A DNA stretch of 46,785 nucleotides from Scytalidium lignicola (taxonomy: Eukaryota > Ascomycota > Leotiomycetes). A program made the position numbers and the translations under genes. Location of the stretch: NCBI GenBank assembly GCA_002812745.2, contig NCSJ02000323.1, forward strand, positions 1 to 46,785, in the 5' to 3' direction. The stretch's first letter is position 1; each line of letters begins with the position of its first letter. Below the pieces are notes generated by a model that saw only the letters and a program-made list of their open reading frames with translations, searched no databases and was not told the origin of the DNA. Shown piece by piece: positions 31,357 through 44,436 of the stretch.

Positions 31357-33087
31357 ATGCGCTTCTCTCGGTCCTTCAAATGTAAGTAGCATAGTTTATC
31401 AGTTCCGGAAATCAGCTAACCTGACATTGATTATTAGCGTCATCGCAATCAATACCCAGCCCCAATGGCATATTCATCGCAACCATCCTGCCATCTAAAC
31501 TTATAATCCGTTCAACGCGCTCACTTGAGATTACACGCGCTGTACCCCTTCCAGCCGAGCTGTCAGCATCTCCTACATGGTTTTCATGGTCAGACTCGTC
31601 CAATCGAATCCTCGTGGCATCCCCAGATAATATACGAGTCTATTCGGCATCGAATGCCCAGTTTTCTGCGAACATTACCCATCCCACATCAGGGATAACT
31701 AAGGCTAAACTTATAAAGTTTGGAGCTACGGAGGATGAAATATGCGTATTTACAGAGTTTGGATTGAAGTTGTCGGTCTTCAACCTTTCCACCTCGAAAT
31801 CGGTTGACATAAATTCTCCGAAACTTTTCACACCGGGAACTGCAGCGAAGGGTATTTCCTACCGGCCTGACACCCGACATTTGGCACTTCTGACAAGAAG
31901 TGGAGGGAAAGATGTTGTGAGCATACATGCACCGGGAACCTTGGAAGTAATAAGATCGTGGCTTGCAGAGACCACCGATGCTCAAGGACTAGCTTGGAGC
32001 CCTGATGGCAGGTGGGTTGCGGTGTGGGAATCACCAGCCCATGGCCATTGTTTAGCGGTATATACTGCAGATGGGCATTTGTATAGGCTTTGGAAAGGCC
32101 CGGCTCGCTTATTGGCTGAGGACAAAGATTTTTCATTAGGAAACGGTATTAAGATGTTTGATTGGAGTCCAACGGGGAGCCACGTTGCAGTTGGCGATTA
32201 CAGCAAACGAGTTGCTGTTCTTGCAGCACCATCTTTCAAAGAATGGATGGATTTAACGCATGTAACAACAATTAAGCCGACGGAAACACTTCAGGTACGG
32301 ACAGTTGTTGCAGTTCTCAGTAAGCATGCTGACTTGTGCGATAAAGATTTGGCAGGAGCAGGTTTCACCTAGCCCAAATGGAGGGCTTGAGAGAGAATTT
32401 GTGCAAATAATGCAACTGACAGGCCCACCAACATCAACCTCATCTTCCACTAATGACAATGATACGAAATCAGGGACTAATATTATGACCTTTGATAGTT
32501 CTGGAACACTATTGGCTACGAGGATTGAGAATATGCCAACCACGATCTGGATCTGGGATGTTACAACAAAGACACTCCGGGCCGTGATGATACTACATTC
32601 TCCTGTTGCAAGATGTAACTGGCACCCGAAGATCAATGAGTTGCTGCTGATACGCTGTGAAGGAGAGGACCGTAATGGCATTGCACACCTATGGGACCCT
32701 TCTTGGGATGGTCCTAAAATCATTAATTTTGAAACGCAAGTCCCAGGAGGCAAGCTCATCGGTAAATCAGTGATTAGATGGCTCAATGTGGATTCCAGAT
32801 ATCCAGCATTATTTTTCAGCGATGCACAAGATTGTATCCTGACATCTGTTTCAAACCCAGAAGACACAGAAGATGTGCCGTGGCAGGATGCTACATCAAA
32901 ACCGTTTGATATCCATGGGCAACGCCCAGAGTCGCCACTAGTCCTAGTCCCGGCTGAAGAGAAAAGACCATTCCGCCGAGTCAATGTGGATAATTTTACA
33001 GAAGATGAGGACTCTTTTGCGGCAATGAGTGGTGACTCTGATGAGGTCGAAGACACATTTCAATTCCGGAAATTCGTCGAGCGTTGA
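31357..33087 (+). CDS. WD-repeat protein of the WDR8/WRAP73 family
   Basis: In fission yeast Wdr8 works with Msd1 and the kinesin Pkl1 to anchor microtubule minus ends at the spindle pole. In animals WRAP73 acts at centrosomes. Exon 1 is only 25 nt (31357-31381, MRFSRSFK) and resembles the human start MNFSEVFK. The introns are 31382-31437 and 32295-32346. Exons 2 (31438-32294) and 3 (32347-33087) complete 540 residues. An alternative acceptor at 32355 would drop three residues (IWQ), which look conserved. WD-type blocks include GLAWSPDGRWVAVWE, MFDWSPTGSHVAVGDY and MPTTIWIWDV. The last lies in DSSGTLLATRIENMPTTIWI, the most diagnostic family segment. The acidic C-terminus (NFTEDEDSFAAMSGDSDEVE) is disordered. 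Confidence 0.85.
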
Positions 33088-34252
33088 TATGATCGGATAT
33101 GTGAACCAAGAAACTCCAAACATAAGCGTTTTCCATGACAGCCATAGGAGGCGCAACAAAGGATAGCAGAGAAGTTGGCCAAGTCCTTGAGAGATAATCA
33201 ATTTCATAGGCGTCAGTGATAGACAACCCAACATTGCTGGCTATGAGTAGGTGGAGAAACCCATTGTTATCCAGAATGATGCTTGCAGCAAAGTGTGAAT
33301 GGCATCCGGTGCAAACGTTCTGACCAATCTTGTGGCTCGTTGCAGCATGACCTGTTACATTTTGGGGCCCAGTTAGCGTCTAAGGAATGCGTCTTGCCTC
33401 TTTAAGTTGGTTGCATAGAACAGGATATTACTGCACTGTAAAAGCAAGGAATATGGCCTGCTTGCGCTGGGCAAATACGAATGGCCTGGTTAGAGTGAAG
33501 CAAGATTTTTGGATAATATCATCACAATACTGTACTAACACTCGATTGAATAACTCTACCTTCTTCTTTGTATGATAATAAATTACTTCATGGAAGCAAT
33601 TAATGGTGTTCAGCAGTTGTACGAGGGCTGAGCTCCACAGGCAAGGCCTAAATTTAGATTCGGCTGGCGACGGTTGCCAGCTCAATAGCATTGTCATCAC
33701 TTTGCACACAATGGTTTCAAGAGTAGCGGCGTTGTGAGGGCAAACAAGGAAGCGCTGGCACAACTGAAGAGGTAAACAAACACCGAAGAGTGATCGGATG
33801 GTCTAGATAAGAGCACGAGGGTCTTGCCGAAGCTATATAATGTCTGTCTTATTGCCCTCCTCCAGTGAGATCCTGATTCCGGAGCTTGTATATCCTCCTC
33901 GGCGGACTCGGTCGTGACCCGTCCCCGCCGTTGCTGTACCAACCCATAGGTAGCTTATTGTCACACCGGCCAATTACATCACCACATCGAACACAATGCG
34001 ACCGCAACAACGCAGCTGCAACGTCTGGCCCAGAAATGATACGCACATCTAGGACACATTTTGACAGTTCACAAAGTAGATCTTCACCTCATCAACGCCG
34101 GATGGTGAACCCTCATTGTAATCAAGGTAGATAATCTCAACTCCCCGACCTGACTCGAAGCTCTCGACGGAACTATCTCCGTCACTTTCCATTGTTCAGA
34201 GTTTCAGAAGAGTTCTAGGCCAGAATGCTAATCGTACCACCCGATTCAGGCG
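33088..34252. other. Intergenic between the WDR8-like and RhoGEF-like genes
   Basis: No recognised gene. The right end is the promoter of the large downstream gene and contains one GGCCAATTA (about 33968), a possible CCAAT-box. Confidence 0.45.
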
Positions 34253-37200
34253 ATGCCTTCCCCAATCGCAACAGACGATGACAATAACCCAAAGAAAGAT
34301 GAGGATCAAGCCACTCCGAGCGGCCCTCCAGCCGTTGAACAAGATGCCAATGCCACTCCGATCCGTAAAACTACTTCCTCAAAACCCGTGACGCCAAATA
34401 GCGCACCTGTAGGGTCAAAATCCGGTGCAAAAAAACCAGAGCCAACTTTGCTTACCGACTTTCTCTTGGGTAGACCGTCACCCGCGAGGCATAGGCGAAA
34501 GAGCCTGGATATCGTCAAGGCTGAGATGAGACAGGCAGCTGTTAACAAAGTACCTTCGCCTGGAGGGGTTAAGGAAAGGGTCAAGCAATGGCAGAAAACA
34601 AATGCTGCAGTGATTGTGGAGGATCCAGCCGCGGCAGCTAGTGAACCTGATGAGATACTGGTTCAGGTGGATGAAGAGAGTGTGGATGAAGAGGACCGGG
34701 TTAGGATAAAAATGAGGAATGCCAGGCCACCGGTTCGACGGAGATCTAAACCTCAACGGAGGGGCTCATTGAAAGGGAGGGGTAGGAACAACGCACCAAG
34801 GAAACGGGTTGTTAGTGACGAGCACTGGAAGATGAAGAGAAACACACCGAAGTCAAGACAAACTCAAGAGCCTACTTCAGGCGCTCCTATACCGAAAGAT
34901 TTTTTGAAAGCTACCGCACCAAATCCTCCAGTTGAAGTTAAGATAAAAGATTGGATGAAGCGGGCTGAATCCGCTGATGGAGAACATGAAAAAACCACTC
35001 CACCAACATCAAAACACGCTAAGGTACCTCCTTCCAAGGCAACCTCTTCTAGTTCCACTCCAAGAGATTCTCCAAAAGCTACTGCCGCAAATCCACCAGT
35101 TGAGGATAAAATAAAAGATTCGGTGAAACGGACTGAAAATACTGAAGGAAGACATGACCAGGCAACTCCACCGAAATTAAAGCAAGCTAAAGTATCTCCT
35201 TCGGGTTCGGCCATACCAAAAAACTTTCTAAAAGCTACTGCTACGAACCCCTCAGTTGAGACGAAGATGAAAGACTGGATGAACCGGACTGATCCTATTG
35301 AAACCACCGAAGTAGAGCATGATAAAAACACTCAGTCAAGATCAAAGCAAGTCAAAGACTCCCCATCCAGTTCAAATCAAGTCAAAGACTCTCCTGCAAA
35401 TATCGCCAAATCAAAGCCAAAACAAGTAAAAGATACTCCTTATAGTACTACTATTCCAAAAGATTTTTTGAAAACAACTACTACGAACCCACCAGTCGAG
35501 TCAAAGATAAAAGACTGGATCAAACGAACTGAAGCTGCAGAGGCAGAACATGGAAAGTCTAAAAAGAAGGATCATGGAGTGAAATCAACAGAGCAGACGC
35601 AGAAAAAAGAAGCAAATGGATACACACCTGAAAACGACCCTATAGACGATAGACTCGGGGAATCACCAGTAAAATTCGGGACACCCTCTTCAAGGAGTCA
35701 TGAGTCCCATTCTTCTACCGCTCGAAAAGATAGAGTCCAGAAAGGAAAGATGAAGGAAGTTATCGATCATAAGTCTCAGAAACAGAAACTCAAAGCTTCA
35801 CACATCTTGTCCGACTTCGATAGTGACCGTAAAAGCAGCTTGTCCGAACGAGATAGCCACATTGAAGAGGATGCGACTTCATTTAGAACCCCAAGTCCAC
35901 CTGAAAAATCAAAAAAACGGCACGGAATGAAGTCCGAGCCTCTTGATGATTCGTTATCTGAGATTCCATTTGGACATTCTGCTTTTAGTGTTCTGGATAT
36001 GCCTCTGGGTGCAGAGGCTGGCACGCTGAAACGACCCAAGCCCCAACGGAATGGGAGTTTATCTGTGCCGAAGGTGCTGAAGAAGGTGTATAATGAAGGG
36101 CTGAAAATAGTCCATGACACCGTTGACCCTCCTAGGGTCGAGATTAATCAACCACCCAGCATCGAATCCTGGTTAAATCAAACCTCTGACCCTTTTGTGG
36201 ATCGTCCACCTTCATCTGAGAGCGGACCTAAAATCCTAAAGTCATCATCGAACGAGCCTCCTTATCATGTGGATGACGCAAGGGCTGATCCAATTCCGGA
36301 AGCCTTCACTGAAGGAAGTCGGAATTATAATAAGCTGGAATCAAGCCGCCATAAATCTTCCACTCAACAGCAACGTGAAACTGATTCAGCGGAGAAGGAT
36401 GTTAGCCCTGTTGTGGGAAAGTCCATATCACAATCTCCAATTGATACTAACAGAGGACCCTCTCCACTCTCTCCAGCCAATTTAAAGAGGAGTTCTGCTA
36501 CCCGCCATGCATCCACCCCCGTTAAGACCGCAAGAAAGCTTCCTTTCAAAGACGTTCTTCTAGATGCCTTCAAGGGAGAATCTGCTATACACGGCCCCAA
36601 TCCTTTGGCTGATCTGAGACACCCACAATGGGAAGAAATTAATCACATTGTATCCAACAAAGATATAGGTGAAGACTTCAGTGATGTCTCTAACGACGAT
36701 TACTTAAAAGCCCCTCCTAAACCTGAGCTTTCTGCATCATGGAACTATAATGAAAAGAAAGAAGAAGATTATCATGCAAAGAGAAACCGACAGTCGTCGA
36801 GCACCACCCACCGATTATCCACTATCCCGTCAATGGAAACAATCAACACTCAATCTCTAGTGTCAGACAGCGGTTCCCGCAGACATGACTCTCTTGTTAA
36901 AGCCACAACGACCAAGATATCACGGAGAGGCGCAAATAGAAATGGTACAAAAAGACGACTTACCAAACATTCAGATTTGCTCTCGGTACTGTCATTACCT
37001 GACTCTGCTGAGCAAGGGAGAGCCAACAGTATCAGATCGGCTAGAAGCATTCGAACAACAAGAACAGATCTTGAGACAGCGACAATAAGAGGTCTGCTCA
37101 GAGAATTAGCTGATGACGAAGCAAAATATATGCGAGAACTTAGGACGGTCGTAGATGGAGTCATCCCAGTCTTGTTGAACATGGTCTTGTCTAAGTCAAG

Positions 37201-40200
37201 TTCTATTTTCTCGGCGGAGGTGCTAAACTCTGAGGTTGGCACAGCGACTGAGGATAAGAAAAAGCTCACGAGAGACATATGTAGCATGGGTGTTGCCCTA
37301 GAAAAACTAAAAGTCTATCACAGACGTATCCCTCTTGTCGATGTGGATGCTCTCACGTCGTGGCTTGACGAGATATACGAGATCTATGAAGATTATCTCT
37401 CAGTTTGGAGAATGGAGTTTCAAAACGTTATTGTAAATCTCGCTCCAGCTTCTAAGAATCGGTTCCAAGACGAGCAATCTTTACTAGACGGCATGGCACG
37501 AAATGCTGATGGTGATGTTGTCGATTCCAATGGTGAACGAGTTGATGTAGCCTTTTTGCTCAAGAGGCCACTCGTCCGGGTCAAGTATCTATCAAAGTTA
37601 ACGAAGGTATGTGAATCTCACTCTTTACTAACTTTTATTAACATATTCTAGGGTCTCAAAAAGTTAAAACCGTCGGAACGATCTGAGAGTGTCATGAACA
37701 AGTATGACAAACTTCACAATTTTGCACGTCAACGAATTAAAGAAGAGAACGCTCGACTCGAAGACCAAGCTGCAAATGACATAGATCCCACTAGAGCCCG
37801 AGATCTCAGCACGTTAGCACAAGTAGACGGTGTACGAATTGACCGCTTTCGCCAAGTCTGCGCAAAAGATTTCTTTTCTCTTGACTTATCACACTCCAGT
37901 GGCCAGCGAATGGAGTGCAGAGTTGAAGTTATACTACGCGACAAACCATCTGACATCCATGATAGCGGGGACGTCCTTATATGTAAAGTGGAAGAATTCA
38001 GTCGATACTTACTCTTCCCACCTATCACCACAGATCACATAACTGCTCATCATGGTGGTGAAATAGGTCATGTTGTGTTTGTCATTAGAGGCAAGCATGG
38101 TACGAATGAGCGGCAAGAGACCTTAGACCTGGAAACAGATGATCCACAGACTGTTAATGAATGGATTCATATGCTAGCTTCATCTTCATCTTCGGCTGAG
38201 CACAAAGCAACTGATTCTTCAACCCCACGTCCTGGAAATTCCCATGAGAATGATGATGCATTAGTGGAGATGTCTCGGACTCCGTCTGTGAAAGATGTGG
38301 AGATACCCATCGGAGAACGTCGACAAAAGGAAAACTCAAGATCTGCCACCAAAGCAGTCCAACGCGCCAGGGATTTCGACAGGCTTTCTAAAAAGGAGAA
38401 AAGCCAGCAACTATCCACCATTCCCGAAACCAAACGTGCAAATTATCACACCCACACAAACATACCCCCAACAAGTTTACCTGAAGAACAAGAGCAAGAT
38501 AAATATCATGCCGCTATCCCCAACAAATCAGCCCATTTGCACAATGATCATGACGTTGTGCCAGTCAGCTCTCACCTTGCAGACCCAGAAACTCAAGAAC
38601 CAAAATCATATCCTTCCAGGAAAGCTGCAAGGAGCGGGTCATCAGCAGATGCTCCAAATTTAGAGTATCACTCCCCACACAGAGAGAGGCAAACAAGCCC
38701 CATCAGTGATTATTCGGATTTGCCAGCCCCTGATAGAGCACCTCCGCCGCCACCCCCACCTGCGCACAAGACACCACCCTCAAGCGTGATAATAAAGGAT
38801 GTACCCCAGTTAACGACACCGAATGCCAGAGTAAAGGCACGCCGCACATCCTCTCCATTGAAGCATGAATATCAGCCATCAGATGCGTCAGGAACTTCAT
38901 CCGCATCTGAAGTATCCGACTCAGATGGTAGTATCTCAGATGATGCATCTGCGGCATCCGAGAGCTCTGATGATGAAGAGCTTGAAGCAGTAGATTTCCC
39001 AAGGACTTTACCTGCAATTAGTCTTCAGGCACGACGAGCTTCGCCCATCCCATCTACCTACAGTGCCCCGGAAGATAGCCTAGCACCATCTAACTCAGCA
39101 TCTCAAGGACCATATCACAGGCCTCCAAAACAGCAATCGTCCGTATATGCAGGCAAGCTCAAGGCAAGAATCTCATCCTGGTCCAATAAGAACGCTCGAT
39201 GGGAGGATCTCTACCCTGAAGAGTGTTTGATAGTCATAAATCCTGGCCTAATTGAGGCTTTTGAAATGCCTTCTGCTCATGATGATACCAATGATGAGCA
39301 CCCACTTGTCGCGCTTGTTTTGACTCCTTTAGTATCCCTACGGCAAAGCAATGCTGTTGATATAGAAATTAAGTCTCCACCAACCCAAATGTCTAGGTTA
39401 AAATGGGACGGTCCAATCAGGTATCGATCTTCAGACTTCATGGTATGCCGAGAGTTATATCAGGCAATTCACCGTGCAAGACTAGACAACCCAATCTACA
39501 AAAAGCTTGAGCAGGAACGGATGGTCAACTCATATGGAGGACACTCTTACGAAGCAGCAGTAGCCACCAACCGTCGGCATAGTTGGTTTGGTCGGAAAAG
39601 AAGCTACCGGGCCTCAACCCGCGCACCGGAAGGATCTGTGACGAGTTCGCCTAACTCTATCTCGTCGTCTGCATTCTCAGTCCTCAAGCGTCTTACTGGA
39701 AGCTCACGGTTTGATATTAATAAGTCGTCCGTTGACACTACTCAAGGCCTCAACGCTATCGGTTCTGGTCATAATAGTATATACACAAGCTCATCTGGCT
39801 CCACCGCCTCTGGCATAACTCCTCCACGAACCCCCACAAGTCCAAGCCTAACAGGAACTACTGCCTCTCATATAATTAACCGAAGCTCGGAGAATCTAAA
39901 AATCAGACTCTACCTCCTCGCAACTAGAAGTAAATGGGAGGACTTGGGAAGCGCTCTATTGACCGTGACACAACCACCACCCGGCATGCGGCAAGCTTCA
40001 TCTCTCTATCAGGGCATTGAAAGGCGAGTTGTTGTAAGAACTAACACTAAGAATCCGAAGGAATCTCTGGTCCTATTGGATGTAGTCTTGGGGGGTAGAT
40101 GCTTCCAAAGAGTCGGTAGAACAGGTGTTCTTGTCACCGTATGGGAGGACATCACTGGTCCAAACGGAGAAATCGGCATGATCGGTGCTGTGGGCGGAGT

Positions 40201-40288
40201 CAGTGGTAGAACACGGAAGTGGCTTCTCCAAAGTGGAAATTCTTCAGACGCAGACTGGATCTATGGACTAGTTGCAGTTGGACAATAA
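34253..40288 (+). CDS. Large DH/RhoGEF-like protein with internal repeats (1996 aa)
   Basis: Probably a Rho-GTPase regulator or scaffold. A 45-bp intron (37607-37651; branch ACTAAC, acceptor TCTAG) joins exons 34253-37606 and 37652-40288 in phase. Residues 1-940 are disordered, basic and Ser/Pro-rich, and include four repeats of about 50-80 residues starting near 208, 269, 320 and 400 (core IPKDFLKxTxxNPPVExKIK, then DWxKRTE). A weaker related unit, GGVKERVKQWQK, lies near 104. From about 943 (IRGLLRELADDEAKYMRELR) to beyond 1120 it has the helical pattern of a DH domain. After the junction comes a PH-like segment (about 1170-1310), then long acidic and proline-rich linkers. Near 1630-1735 there is another PH-like stretch, and from about 1870 a conserved C-terminal domain (RLYLLATRSKWEDLGSALLT). 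GEF activity is inferred from pattern and the exact family is uncertain. Confidence 0.75.
34879..35580 (+). repeat. Four-copy internal protein repeat in the RhoGEF-like gene
   Basis: DNA copies begin near 34879, 35060, 35213 and 35453. Each encodes a variant of IPKDFLKATxxNPPVExKIK then DW(M/I)KR, followed by a Lys/Ser/Pro linker of varying length with KxxKVxPS-like ends. Copy 2 is the most diverged (SPKAT, KDSVKR). Confidence 0.85.
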
Positions 40289-40740
40289 AGTCAAATATGA
40301 GGTTATGTGGAGGTCAAACTGACATATCGCTATACTTCGACACTTGCATCAGCAGATGCTATTTCTTTTCATCTATGAATATCCTGTTTTCTATGTTCTG
40401 TATGTGTATAATATGGGTGGCAATCATTTGATGCATAAGCGTTAGAGGGGGTTTCCATTAGAAGGTAGCTTGGCACCTGGGTTATTTGGGCGTTTGGCAT
40501 TAAGAGGAGCTGTATCTATCATGATACTCAGAGACGCATAATAATGGACATACGATGTATTGAACTAATTTTTCCTGATCAAATTGAGACCTGATACGCC
40601 AATACCTGAATAGTTACACCAGAACTTATAGAACAGTCCTCCCTAACCGAACAAATCGCAAACTTGACCACAGAATTAGCAGTAATGCCAGATGATGTGC
40701 CCAACAACAATGAAACAAGACTTTGCAACACTTTTTTAGT

Positions 40741-41935
40741 CTATGATATGGAACGAACATATCGTCCTACAACCATACAATGATCTCTCTCGAAGGGTTC
40801 TGCATATGACATTAGTTAACGTTTTAGCGTAGTAAATCTGCCTCACTTACCCAGTGTCAACTGCTCCATGGGTTTGATTCGCTCTTCTCTCATCTTCTGG
40901 ACTTCTCTAGCAAATACTGCTTCTGGTGCAGCCGTACTGTCGATACAGTTCGCCTTGACTGAAACGACAACGCCTCCTCCAACCTTCAAAAACAGATGGG
41001 CATTTAAACCAACAATACGGGCTTGATCTGGCTGTGCCACGTCTGCAAAGATCACATCTACCATGGGAACCAACATTCTGTATCTTAAAGGGTGACGAGC
41101 ATCTTCAATAATGGGGATGACGTTTGTGCGATGCGTTGCCATGTTAATCAAGTCACGACCAGAACGGTGGGAGAATTCAACGGCATAGACAGTGCCAGTT
41201 GGGCCAACGATATCAGCGACATGAGAAACAGAGGTTCCAGATGCGGCACCAAGATAGAGGACCTTGGCGCCAGGCTTAATGAAAATTTCGTCCAATCCAC
41301 CGAGAACACCAGCTGCAAGCTTGCTTCGGAAGGGATTCCAGACTCGGTATTCAGTTTTAGTAGTACCTGGGGTACCATCGTCGTTTGGTGCTCCAGGAGT
41401 TTCTACTGATATTCTCTTCTCGCCATAGACTGACTCGCCGGGGGTCAAGTTCTTGGTGACCAACATATCCTCCTTACCACGGGCGACGAAAATACCTGGA
41501 TGGCGATGGGGTTCCTGAAAATTCGGTAAGTCCATAGTACAATTTCCAGCTTCAGAAATACTCAACATACAATTATAGTCTTTGCACCTCCTTTAGCTCC
41601 TCCTCCACGTCCACCACGGGGACCACCTCTAGGAGCTCCACGACCACCACCGCGAGCGCCTCCACGTCCGCCTCTCATGGGAGCACCTTTGTCCTCTGGT
41701 CAGCTACTTAACGTCCTCGAAAGAGTTCCGTGGAACTTTGTGACAAATGCCGACATATTCATATAGAACAGTCCAAAAAAGAATTCTCAGCTGGGATATA
41801 AAACTAACCTCTACCACCACCTCTACCACCTCGACCACCTCGATCGCCGCCACCTCTTCCACCGCCAAAACCTCCACCAAAACCTCCGCGACCACCACGA
41901 TCGCCGCCGCGGCCACCTCTTGGAGTGAATGCCAT
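40741..41935 (-). CDS. nop1: Fibrillarin (Nop1), box C/D snoRNP methyltransferase
   Basis: Nucleolar SAM-dependent enzyme that 2'-O-methylates pre-rRNA guided by box C/D snoRNAs. Exons on the minus strand: 41935-41809, 41695-41571, 41514-40851 and 40799-40741. The introns (113, 56 and 51 bp) are GT-AG and in phase, giving 324 residues. Exons 1 and 2 encode the Gly/Arg-rich N-terminus ([19 protein letters not shown], then [20 protein letters not shown]). Exon 3 starts [20 protein letters not shown] and holds the SAM motif [14 protein letters not shown] (about residue 170) and [12 protein letters not shown]. The last exon completes the usual end, [19 protein letters not shown]. Reading through the third intron would end at LGK and lose this. 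It converges on the RhoGEF-like gene. Confidence 0.95.
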
Positions 41936-43846
41936 CTCTGTTTCAGAAGTAATTGAGCGATTGAAATAGCAGAGACAATTGGAACTTTCAAAATGTTCAC
42001 AGGGTTTGGAAGTTGCAATCGATAGCAGTGCTCAACTGCGAATCGTTTCGTGAAATTTTATTTTTTAGCGAAGGTCCAAGCTCTGGGTGAAAAAAAGAGC
42101 TACCAATAGCGCACGTGATAAGATGTTGTTGCCTTGGAGATTTTGTTTGTGCCTTGCTCTAGTTACAATTTCTAGGTCTTCAATCTTGAAGTGCATATCT
42201 CCTTTTAAATGTTGTAACTTCAGTTTATTAATATCTATCACGTTTATTTCACTGAAAGTGGATGCATGAATAAGTTACTATGGCTCTTAATAATCCAGTA
42301 CAAAAAACCATTAAACATTCCATGTCAATGAGATGTTCAAATAAATTTCCTCCTGTCATTCATGAGTTTCGAGGATTGCACGGTACAACCCTACACATCA
42401 TGCCTTATGGAATACGATGTCTGATGTACCTCAATAACCAACGACAGTGCGGTTCTCAAGTGTTTCCTGTTGAAGACATGGTTCCCATTGGTCTCGTAAT
42501 CTAGTTTATCTTACACCAGGTGATTGAATTCATTGCTAGGATCAATCTAGAAGGCTCATTTTGATCTCTAACGGCAACCTATTCCGAGAGTTTCATATTT
42601 GTAGTATCCCGTTCTGTGTCCTCTTAACACACCTGACTACTTGTCTCCTCTCTGAAGTCGAGTTGTAAGACACGAGACGATGCCTATTGGGTTCATGGCT
42701 ACGGGTTTCCTGCCTACATTGGCTATTTCGCCGCATCTCCCCCGGAAGAAGGTCTCTTGGTATATTAATTATATGCATATATATTACAAGTCCCTTTTCG
42801 GGAAGGATGCCCGGCATTGTGAAAGCTGTTAAGGTTTGTGCCATGTATGATCTAGGCTTTTTTATTCACCTCATAGATGGTTCTAGGACATGGTAAGTAT
42901 GAGTTTACTAAACTATTAAACTCTTCACATGTGGAGGTACGTAATATTTTTATTGGTTTCTGAGATATCGTGCAATTTTGCCTTCGATGATGCACCCGGG
43001 AATTATCATTTCCTGGGGTAAACATCCCCCCGCATTGTTCCTCGTAAGCGATGTTTTTCTGGTTGTCTGGTAAGTTAAGTTATATACCTATAGCTTTTGT
43101 TCTTGCCTAAGATAATTTGGAGGCAGAGAAGATATCACTTTCGACTAGGTGAGTATCTATGTTCCTAAAATCGTGACGAACCTACAGAGGCATCTCAGCA
43201 AAAGTAGTGACTTGTAGTTCTCCTGATTCTGGTCGAGTTCTCCAGGCGAATCCCTGTCTATATCTTACTACAGACACCATGCAAGTGAGAAATATTTATA
43301 TTGCCCACCCTGAATACCCCTCACTGAAGTATTGCCTTGAAATGGTATTTACGAATATTGCGCTGCTTGACACATGCTTAACTTCGATGAGCTCCCGAGG
43401 TATCCAGGTCCTTCTCTACACATGGAGGTCGGACTGGATGTGACGGAATACTTAGAAGTAAACTCTAGCCAGACCAACACTCAGGCCTACCTTGTTCATT
43501 CACCACATTTTTTCAAATCCACCAATTGGTCTATCCCCTCTTTCCGCGAGCATCGTACCCAACCCTTAGAGAACACGCTCTTGAAGCGGGGAAGGTTGAC
43601 CCTCTGAAGTAGTCTAGAATCGTTAATGAATACGGGGTACTTTCTTCAAAGAGTAACATAACCGTCTGGTTTTCGATATTTTAGGCCTTAATAATATCGA
43701 ATATCTTGCTGTCTCCTCTAGCTGGTTTGTGTATAAATACCTAAGTCACCTCCCGTGAGAATCACTTTTTGATCTGTAAACACATCATATCTGGTCAAAA
43801 ATTAAATTAAGGCAGCCAGGACAACTCAAGCAATCAACTGAGAAAG
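41936..43846. other. 1.9-kb intergenic stretch upstream of fibrillarin and the HsbA-like gene
   Basis: The left end is the fibrillarin promoter and the right end the promoter of the secreted-protein gene. Frames of 60-85 codons are present but show no family signal. No inverted-repeat element was found. Confidence 0.45.
43732..43739 (+). promoter_or_regulatory. TATA box of the HsbA-like gene
   Basis: TATAAATA lies 108 bp upstream of the ATG, preceded by a CT-rich stretch and followed by an AC-rich leader containing CAACTCAAGCAATCAACTGA just before the start. Such a leader is common for highly expressed secreted proteins in filamentous fungi. Confidence 0.6.
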
Positions 43847-44436
43847 ATGCAGGTCATCATCAGCACTTTCATTTCACTTCTCCTTTCTTCTTCAGCTCTC
43901 GTTGCTGCTGTCCCTCTCTCGAAGCGCGATGTTACCACTGTTCTCGCTGATCTCTCTCAGATCAGTTCTGATGTTGCCGCTATCACCAGCATTGCCGCAA
44001 CCTATGATGGTGATCCATTCCAATCAATAACACTGGCTACTGATGTCCAAACCTTGGAGAATGACATAACAAAAACCACCAGCGATACTTCCTCTTCTTC
44101 CGCATTCACGGATGACCAGGCTCAGCAAATTCTTTCATCTGTTACATCCCTAGCTCCTTCCATCACTACCTTGTTGAACGATCTGGTCGCCAAGGTAAGT
44201 GGACATGTGAATGGCGTTGACATGTAACAGGATTGACTAGAAAACAAAAGGCTTCCACATTCGCATCGGCAGGACTTACTTCGCTGGTCCACGACAACCT
44301 GCAAACTTTGCAGAGCGAGACAGATAGTCTTTTCACCGCTACCGAGGCGAACGTTCCCAGCGATGATGCCAGTTCGTTTGCTTCGCTGCAGACTACCATT
44401 GATGATGCATTTACGCAGGCCATCGCTGCTTTCTGA
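43847..44436 (+). CDS. HsbA-like secreted cell-surface protein
   Basis: A member of the hydrophobic surface-binding protein A / cell-wall galactomannoprotein family, small secreted fungal proteins that coat hydrophobic surfaces. Residues 1-20 are a signal peptide (MQVIISTFISLLLSSSALVA), followed by a Kex2-type KR site in PLSKRDV. The mature part is an all-helical, Ser/Thr/Asp-rich protein with regular hydrophobic spacing (VLADLSQISSDVAAITS) and no Cys. Exons 43847-44194 and 44251-44436 join in phase through a 56-bp intron (donor GTAAGT, acceptor AAAAG), giving 177 residues, the usual family length. An acceptor at 44240 would shift the frame and is rejected. The function is by family. Confidence 0.85.

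Noticed and set aside
42280..43607. Possible small genes between fibrillarin and the HsbA-like gene
   Set aside because: Frames are short, have no family signal, and do not join through recognisable introns.
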